Made by a program: the position numbers and the translations under genes. This document shows positions 37,001 to 46,000 of a stretch of DNA of 64,000 nt, in pieces. Each line of letters starts with the position of its first letter. Positions within the stretch are counted from its first letter, which is position 1. The DNA is taken from positions 20,524,646 through 20,588,645 of the forward strand of contig OY754975.1 of assembly GCA_963576475.1 (NCBI GenBank), given 5' to 3'. The DNA is from Molanna angustata (lineage: Eukaryota; Arthropoda; Insecta; Trichoptera; Molannidae). The notes under the pieces are model-generated. The model searched no databases. It saw only the letters and a list, made by a program, of their open reading frames with translations, and was not told where the DNA came from.

Positions 37001-40000
37001 AATCCCCTAAAAAAGTTATTTAAAATACCCTTTTTAACAACATTTTTTTTAATTACACCATATTTTTTTTTTTTTTTTGCGGGTGGCAGTTCTTGAGGAG
37101 AACACACTTAGGCCGATTGGCCCTTTGTGATACCACATTGGGGCTGTCCTCCCACTCACTCATCCCCCTTGAACCAGCCTGAGCGGCAAATGAATGTCAT
37201 AATGTCTGCAATGTCGGCCGACGCTATGTCAATTAAATCATCATAGAAGAAACTTCCCAAGGAGCTTCTCCTAATTCTAGAGAGAGCAGGACAGTGACAG
37301 AGGAAGTGGACCACCGTCTCCTCCTCCTCCTCGTCTTGGCATGCTCTGCAGTAATCGTATGCCTCCAGCCCTAGCCTTCTGGCATGCTTTCCTATAACCC
37401 AGTGTCCCGTTAATACTGATATGACTCTGGCGAGTGAGTCTCTTCTGAACGAGAGTATTTCTCTGGTTCTTCTGAGATCATAATTACACCATAACTATAT
37501 TATTTATTTTATTTATTTATATAATTTATGTACATGTGTACAAAGGCAGGTTTATTGCCATAAGGAAATTTCTTCCAACCAACCCGATACGTTGTAGAGA
37601 AATAAATATTTCATATGCTTAACCTCTATGATAGTGAGTTTTGGTATGATGTACATACCTATACGGAGTGAGTTATTTTAAATAAAAAATTTAAAATAAA
37701 AAGTATTACGTTTGACGACTCCCAACACAATAATCGGGTAAAAAAAAATTAAAACTTACCATTTTTCAAAGTTTATATTGAAAAATCGTATAATTATTTC
37801 AGGTGTCTTCAACTATTTTTTTTTTTTAACATGTCTACGTAGGGGACACCAGCTATTAGGATTTGGGTCCATTTTGCTCTTCCGAAGAAGCGCACTACGT
37901 AGCGTTGGGAGGGGTTTGCAGTCTAGAAAAGAGTTTATTGATTCGGATTTTAAAAAGACCCGGGTTGTACAAAGGTGGAAACACAGAATTCGGAAGATCG
38001 TTCTACAGTCGGGCTGCTGTATTAATAAAGGAGTTCGAGAAGCAATTTGTTCGTATATGTTGAAGGTCCACTGTGAATGGATGCTGCGATTGAGTAAAAC
38101 GAGTGACTCTGTTGCAAGTGGGTGGAGGAGGGACCAAAGATGCAAGTTCTTCTGAGCAATTCCGTGGTAGTATCTATAAAATAAACTTAAAATACCGACT
38201 TTACGTCTGTGTTCTAGTGATTGCAATCCATCAGTTAGTGATGGATCATCAATCAGACGTACAGCACGCCTTTGGACATTGTTTGCAGTGTCAAAAATAT
38301 TCATACTGTAGTAAAAAAATCTTCACTTCACTTCTCTAGCCGTACAGATACGGCCATACTTCGATTTGCACTGACATTTCCTGCCGTATGGGTACGGCCA
38401 TACTGAATTAGGGGTTAAAGAGTGCATAAAATCAAAGCGAATGTTAACGATAGTTTTTTCATTTCAAGTCAGGTTTGTTCTTAATATGCAAAAAATCAAC
38501 AATTTTTTGTTTCCAATAATTTAAATCACATATAAACCCTTTTTAATGCACGCGATAGTTGCCCTAACTAACATGTAACTTCATAGTGTATAAGGCGGTT
38601 TTAATATATCATGTTTTCAGTTACTAGATTTAGCATTAAAATCCCTCTGAAGTATATCATAGTTTTCAAACAATCCATGCTTACTTTTATCAGGTAATGC
38701 ACACCTGTCACTGGTTACCCCACATTGTGAATTATGCCATGACAGTATGAATGAACATTATGTTTATAAAATTTACACTTTAAAATATTTAGTGAAAACA
38801 TAACTCTCCACTATAACATAAAAATATGGAGTAGAAAATGTAGGAATATGCTTAGTAAGTATATGAGAACTCACAATATAGTTATATGCTTAGTATCCAC
38901 TACTCACAATGCAAGTATATGCTTAGTCTCCACTACTCACAATTCAAGTATATGCTTAGTTTCCACTACTAACAATGTAGTTATATGCTTAGTGTCCACT
39001 ACTCACAATGTTGGTATATGTATAGTCTACACTACTCACAATTTATGTATAATGTATATGCTTACGGTCTTACTTATTAGATTTCGTTAATAGCTTACTT
39101 AACGCGCAACAAGATAAGCACGACTAAAATAGTTAAGATCGGTATTAAAAAATCTTACTTATAAACGTATACTAAGATATGACTTACTAGTTCACTAAAT
39201 TGTTTACGAACACCCTCATTTATTTTTTTCATATGGTCACATTGGCTTCACAGATGTCAAAAAATAGAAAATTGCATGTAATTTTTGGATAGCTGACATC
39301 GAAAAATGAAAACAAAAACCGCGTTGTGCCGTGTTGAGTTAAATTAAACCCGATTGCGATGAAGAACAGCTAGGAAAATCGTTATAAGTATTAAATCTTT
39401 CTGTCAATCTCAAATATGCGTCGGAACATATGTGAAAGATCCGCCATTTTGAAATATTTGTTATGACGCGTTAGTCAAGAGTTAAACGACCTCTCGACCT
39501 ATCTTAACATGACGAATATGAAATTAAGGCGTAATAAAGATAGTCAAGTAAACTTTTACGTTAATCACGCTCTATTACCAGGTATTATAGATAGTTTACG
39601 TTTATAAGTAAGACGGTTAGTCTCCACTGCTCACAATGTAGGTATATATGCTTAGTATCCACTACTAACATTGTAGGTATATGCTTAGTATCCACTACTC
39701 ACATTGTAGGTATATGTTTAGTATCGACTACTAAATTTGAATGAATGTGTTGATTTATATGAAAAATGGATTTTTTTTATTTTAAATAATAAATATTAAA
39801 AGAACCCATTAGCTCATGACAATAATTTATATTTGACATTATAATTTTAATACAGTAATTCAATTACAGTATGTAATTTTAATTGTATGAAACCAAAATA
39901 ATTAAAGAATTACCTCAATTGGGAACCATGTGATGGTATGTATAAATTCATATTATATCATTGGTTGGTTACCTATCACTTTAGCTTATGGTTTAGATTG

Positions 40001-43000
40001 CAGAGTCAAATAAAAATGGTACATATATATTAAGTTGCAGATTGTTCATCAGTTCATTAATGAATCAATAAAAAGACCTTGACAAACCAAGAGGACAATT
40101 TATTATAAGGTATAGTAGATTTTCATGGCACATGTGTTCTCCTAATGAAAATGACATTATATAATGTTACTTAGAGTTCATATTAAGTATTGTAAGGTCA
40201 CCTCTAGACTTAATATAGTCACATAAAAGAACTAATTTACCTAGTTTTAATTTAGGTACTTAAATACCTTAATAATTTATGCACATGGGTCAGTGTATTA
40301 GTAATCCAGAGAACGCAGGTTCAAATCCTGTCATGACCGATTATGTTTGCATAGTAGAAGCAATAATGCTTTTTTTATACAATTGGTTTCAAGCGACCGC
40401 TTCTTTGTCAGAACTGATAACACCTAAAACATGCTGCATACTAAATATGTTTTTTTTAAGTATTAATATTTTTTTATTCTTTTCTATTTGGATATATTTT
40501 TTTTGTTTAATTTTTGCATTTTATATTAAGTACCTATATACAATGCTCATTAATCGTGGAGCAAGTAATGAGTTTCAAATATTTAGAAGTAGAAATCTGC
40601 AGCCATAATGACTGAAGTCCGCGAACAAGTCAATAAAACATCTGCCGCATCTGGATGTCTAAAATCCAGATGCGGCAGATATGGTCTGGAATAAAAAAAA
40701 AGACACGCGTATTGACAGCAAGGTCAGAATATATAAGACATGCGTATGACTGATCATAACGTATGCTGTGGAAACGCGAGCAGACACTGTACGAACTAAG
40801 GGGCTCTTAAGGACAACAGAAATGAAGGTACGAAGATCAAATACAGGAAAAACCCTCCGAGATCGTGTTCACAATGTTAAAATAAGAAAAACATGTGCAA
40901 TAGAATACATTGTTTGGTGGAGTAGATCCAGAAGAAGACACTGGAGGTTCCAGGTAGCCAGAATGGACAGTGATAGACTTGCACATATAGCAGTAAATGA
41001 TATCCACTCTGGTCGTCGTCTACCCTGAAGACCACTCAAGAGATGGAAGGATAGTTGAACTTCGTCATCTCAGGAGGCAGAGTTTTTGAATAACAGACCA
41101 ACAGGTCTACTAAACGAAGAAGAAGAATACTCATTAAATGTTTTGCAAACGTCCAAGCCATTGCCGAAAACCAGCTAATCTTTGTAACAAATACCTAATT
41201 ATTTATTTATGTCTTTAATACGGGTACATATATCCTCACACATTCACTAAAACTAGTTGCTTGTAACACATGAGATCCAACTGTCGATGGCTATAGTACC
41301 CATAGTTAAAGAATTCATACCAAGACTTAAATCCAAATTATTGGCTATTTTAAGATATTTTGTTTTCTATATAAAACATATATTTTAAGTTAGGAGAGTG
41401 TGGAGGTCAGTCCTTTTTTCCTACTCCGAATATATTAACAGCTTGATGGTATGTATCTATGTTTGATGATTAAGTATCAAACTATTAAGAGCTCCCATAG
41501 ATATTATGTATTCTAACATACAAATTTGTACGAAACAGTAGGTATTGTCATTAAATTCAATTTTTAGAAAAAATTGTTAAAATAAGTTAGAACTGCACAT
41601 ATATAATATGAAATGAAGGTATAAGAGTCCCCGTAGATGTTGTGTAGTGTATACTGCGATACAAATGATAGTAATTTCAATTTTCACTAATTTCAATTTT
41701 TACAATTTTTTTTAAAAAAGTTTGAAATTTAGTACTATAATGTATGAACTTTTTATAGAAAATTAAATTATGTAAGTCATTCGCGTGTTCTGGCGAATTT
41801 TGATATTTTATAAAAATTTGGAAATATAGGAAAAAATTTGGAAATATAAAAAAAGTTTTTCCTAATAAATAAAAGTTTGAAAAGCTCTGGAAATTTGTCA
41901 TAAAATTAAGTTTGAGATATTGTAATTTTCTATATTTTGGAAAATTTTCAGTGTTCTAGCTTTTATAGTTTCTGAGATATGTGGAAAAATAAAGTAAAAA
42001 TTAAAATGTTGACAACTCCTCACTGAAAATTTTGTAGGCCCAAACTTCGCTGTACTTTCTGCAATTTTGGGCTATATTCATCGAGCGGATCAAAAGTTAC
42101 AAGGGGGGGATGAAAACACACACACACTAGATGTTCTACTCCAAATTCTGAATTCATCCATACACATAACATATATGCTGCAAAGACTCTAAGTTGATGT
42201 TTTTTGACTTCAAGATTGAAAATCATGAAAAATGTAGACCTAGCCATACCAAATCTCTCGGATCTTGGCTAGAAACTTTGTCGATTTGTTCAAGAGAAAT
42301 AAATTCTCTTGAACAAATCAACAGTTGGATAATGTATAGTTTATAATAAAATAATTCTGCTTGTATAGGTAGGTATCGGCAAATATCTTGACATGTTTCA
42401 GTGCAGAGGGAAATGATTTGCACGACTACCAACTAAGGAAAAAACCCAAATTTGCAGTCTTGGTGATTTTTTAAGATATTTTTCGATAACTCGTGACCCT
42501 TCGAGCCTTCATGGCTCAGTTGGTTCAAGAGAAATAAACTGACTGCTGATCCAAAGGTCCTGGGTTCAATTGCCGGTGGAGATATAGTTTTTAATTGTGT
42601 TTTCAGCCTGAATCTGTGAGACGATTAATAGTCTCCAGAATGTAGCAACTTGTTATTGGGTGAATTTTAAATTAATATATATTTATATTTGACATAGTAC
42701 CTGTTAATTGCTCAAGAAGTAATAAATAAATATATATTAAAGTATATATTTTTTTATTTATTTATTTAATAAAAGTGGAGGCAGGATTCGAACCTGCAAG
42801 ATTCGTCCACTGGATTGATAGTCCAGGGAACTAATTGCTCTGCCACAGACCCATGATAGTACTGTAATTGGTGATAATTATTTAATTTGACAAAAAATAC
42901 AGAATATTTAAACATCATTAAATACTTAGATGAAAAATAAATTTACCTATTTGATTACCCATTGCTTACAAACTTAAATAACAGTATTAGAATATTTTGA

Positions 43001-46000
43001 AAATGTTTGTGTATCATTGGAGTGATATTTAGTCTACATGTACACATTATATTGATATCCTTAATCAAATTGTTGATAATGAGTATCATAATATCAACAA
43101 ACTAAATGGAATATTTTACAAACAGGAGCCAAGTTATATTATAAGACTGCTATATAAAAATATTTACAAACAAAACAATTAATATTATGTATACAGTGTC
43201 GCCCACAACAGACAAATGTGTTTAGTTACTGTGCATGTTAAATTGTTGATGAAATTTAAATACATTAAAATTTTAATTATTGAATTAATTTATTTGCTTA
43301 ATAGATGGCAGGGTTGCACCATTATCACTAAATATTTTTTGACAATTATCTTTAATACAATTTTATGTTAATATTTTTTAACATTCTACTCTCGCTCGAT
43401 AAAGGATCGGCTGTCCCAATATAAGATGTAATGATTTATCAATCTTTGGCATAAATTATTGGAGGAGGATAAGACAGTATCGGGACCATTGAAGAAAGAT
43501 TCTTGAAGCCAGAATCAAAAACAGATAATTTTTTTTAAAAAACATATTTTCCAATAAAAATTTAAAAAACATGTTCCGTGATATGTGTGGAAAGTCTTAA
43601 TATAAAATTAAAACTATATTTAAGTTATTACCATATTGATAAATAAAAAAATAATTAGAATTCTTTTTCAAAATGAATAAATAATGGAAGAAAAAAACGA
43701 TCAATTATTTGTACCATGTAAAAATAATACAAATTTAATAAGCCTGTATTTTAATTAACTCTTTGTTAAGCTTTTTTGTTTCACTTTGACACAATATTTT
43801 CACTTTTAAACCTGTTCTTATATATAAGTTGTTCATGGCAATTAAAACAAGTTTTTAATGTATACCCAAATAAATATGCTTCTTTTTCAAATGTTTGAAT
43901 GTTAACTTTGTGGTTCATATTTAACAAATTAAATTTAAAGATATAACTTTGTATTAACCAAGTTTTTTGGTTTAAACGATGCGACCGGTTTCGGAACTAA
44001 CCGTTCCCTCATCAGGCTAACTTTCAACTGAAAGTTGAAAGCCTGATGAGGGAACGGTTAGTTCCGAAACCGGTCGCATCGTTTCAACCAAAAAACGTGT
44101 TTAATACAAAGTTATATCTTTAAATTTAATTTGTTAAATATGCTTCATTTTACAAAGTGGATTAAACATAAAACAGATTTGATAGTAAATTTTAAATAAA
44201 GTCTATCTATTAAAACAATATACAGTAAGTAATTTTACATCCCAAACATTTATTGTATTTGGATTTAAAATTGTAAACAAAATCACTATTTATTTTTTAT
44301 TTATTATTTTATAGACAACGTACTTATTTGATAAATTGCCTTAAAAATATCCCTCTGATAATGTTTTTCACAAGAGAAGTTGATATTATGCAGCACACAT
44401 ATTTTTAAATGGTCAATGTTATTTTTTATATTCGTAACAAGCAATTTTTATTTATAAATTTTAAACCGCCTAATTTTTTTTTGTGTTTACAATCGATTAT
44501 TTTGTACCTATATTATCTGTATAATATGATATTCATTTCTGATTCTATCACAATCATTATCTTGTTAAGTTATTGCAGTCATTGGAAAACCAAGAAAAAA
44601 AACGTCTTCGAAAATATGTTCAGAGTAATAATAAAGATAAAGAATGTTGAAATGCAACAGAATTAATAAGCATAAGATGCGTAACATAATAAGTCACTGA
44701 TGCGAGAAGATGCAATGAAACAATAAATAATACTACTTATACAATTTTTTTGCAATGGAGAAAACTATAACAGCAGTTGGATATGGTTTATTGTTCAATG
44801 ATTTCAAATTACAAATATTCAAATGTGAAGATCATTTATGCAAAAATAAATATGTAGCAAATAGAGGGCACGCATCTTTAAGTTAATAGTAAATAAGCTC
44901 TTCTATCATTACTTATACAGCTTTATGTTTCTATTTGCAGAATCAAAATAGACGGGTCGATGGCAGAGCGGTTAGCGCATTGAGTTAGTAATCCAGTGGT
45001 CGCGAGTTCGAATCCTGCCTCGATCGAATTCGTTCACCTATAGCACAAGCATTTATGCTTATTTTGGGTAACGTAGGAAGATGTATATGTACTTGTTTAA
45101 CAAGGGCATATTAATTTTCAATCGAATTCGTTCACCTATAGCACAAGCATTTATGCTTATTTTGGGGAACGTAGGAAGATGTATATGTACTTGTTTAACA
45201 AGGGCATATTAATTTTTTATTTAAAAAAAATAAAGCAAAGTATGGTACAAAAGGGTCAGTCCCATCAAAACATCTAGCAGTGTCATGTCATGTCGCCCAT
45301 CTCAGATTTTGTTGATATTTTTGTTTGTTCCTTTTGACATCCTTATTTAACAATTCAAAATATTATTTTCATATCTTGTTTACTTTTTGAGATATACTTT
45401 TTTGAAAAATGACCCGAGGGCTACTTTTTTTTTAATAAAAAATGAATATGTCCTTGTTAAACAAGTACATATACATCTTCCTACGTTCCCTAAAATAAGC
45501 ATGAATGATTGTGCTATAGGTAAACGAAATTGGACGAGGCAGGATTCGAACTCGCGACCACTGGATTATTAGCCCAACGCACTAACCGCTCTGCCATCGA
45601 CCCATATTTCCGAGGCCATAAATTTTTGTGACACTAATAGCATAAAAAACAAACATTTTTCAATTTTTAATTAATCTCAGTGAACTTTTCTTTAATATTC
45701 TCACAAAAAAATACAGATTAAGTTAAAAATAAAATTATTCATTCAAATCTTATACATTTTACATAAAAAAATGTTAAACTTGTGTTTTGTGATTATTATT
45801 TTGCTAAAAACATGACTTTCAATAATTCAAATATCTCCAATGGGACAACATAATATATCAAAGCCCCTTTACATGTTCTTAATTGAAAATACTATAAAGT
45901 TTATGAATAAAAAAATACTATAAAGTTTAAATGAAAAAAAAAATGGCTTTTTGAGTGACAGTGTTAAAATTATCAATCTGGCCACAATAAGGAGAGTACA

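Noticed and set aside
38340..38420. piggyBac element end
   Set aside because: Only one end and a single GTTAA were found, with no transposase or opposite terminus.
42283..42319. Hairpin as another LINE-type snap-back mutation
   Set aside because: The inverted copy of the same dispersed repeat near 57090 has an equivalent hairpin, so it belongs to the repeat rather than being a new event.
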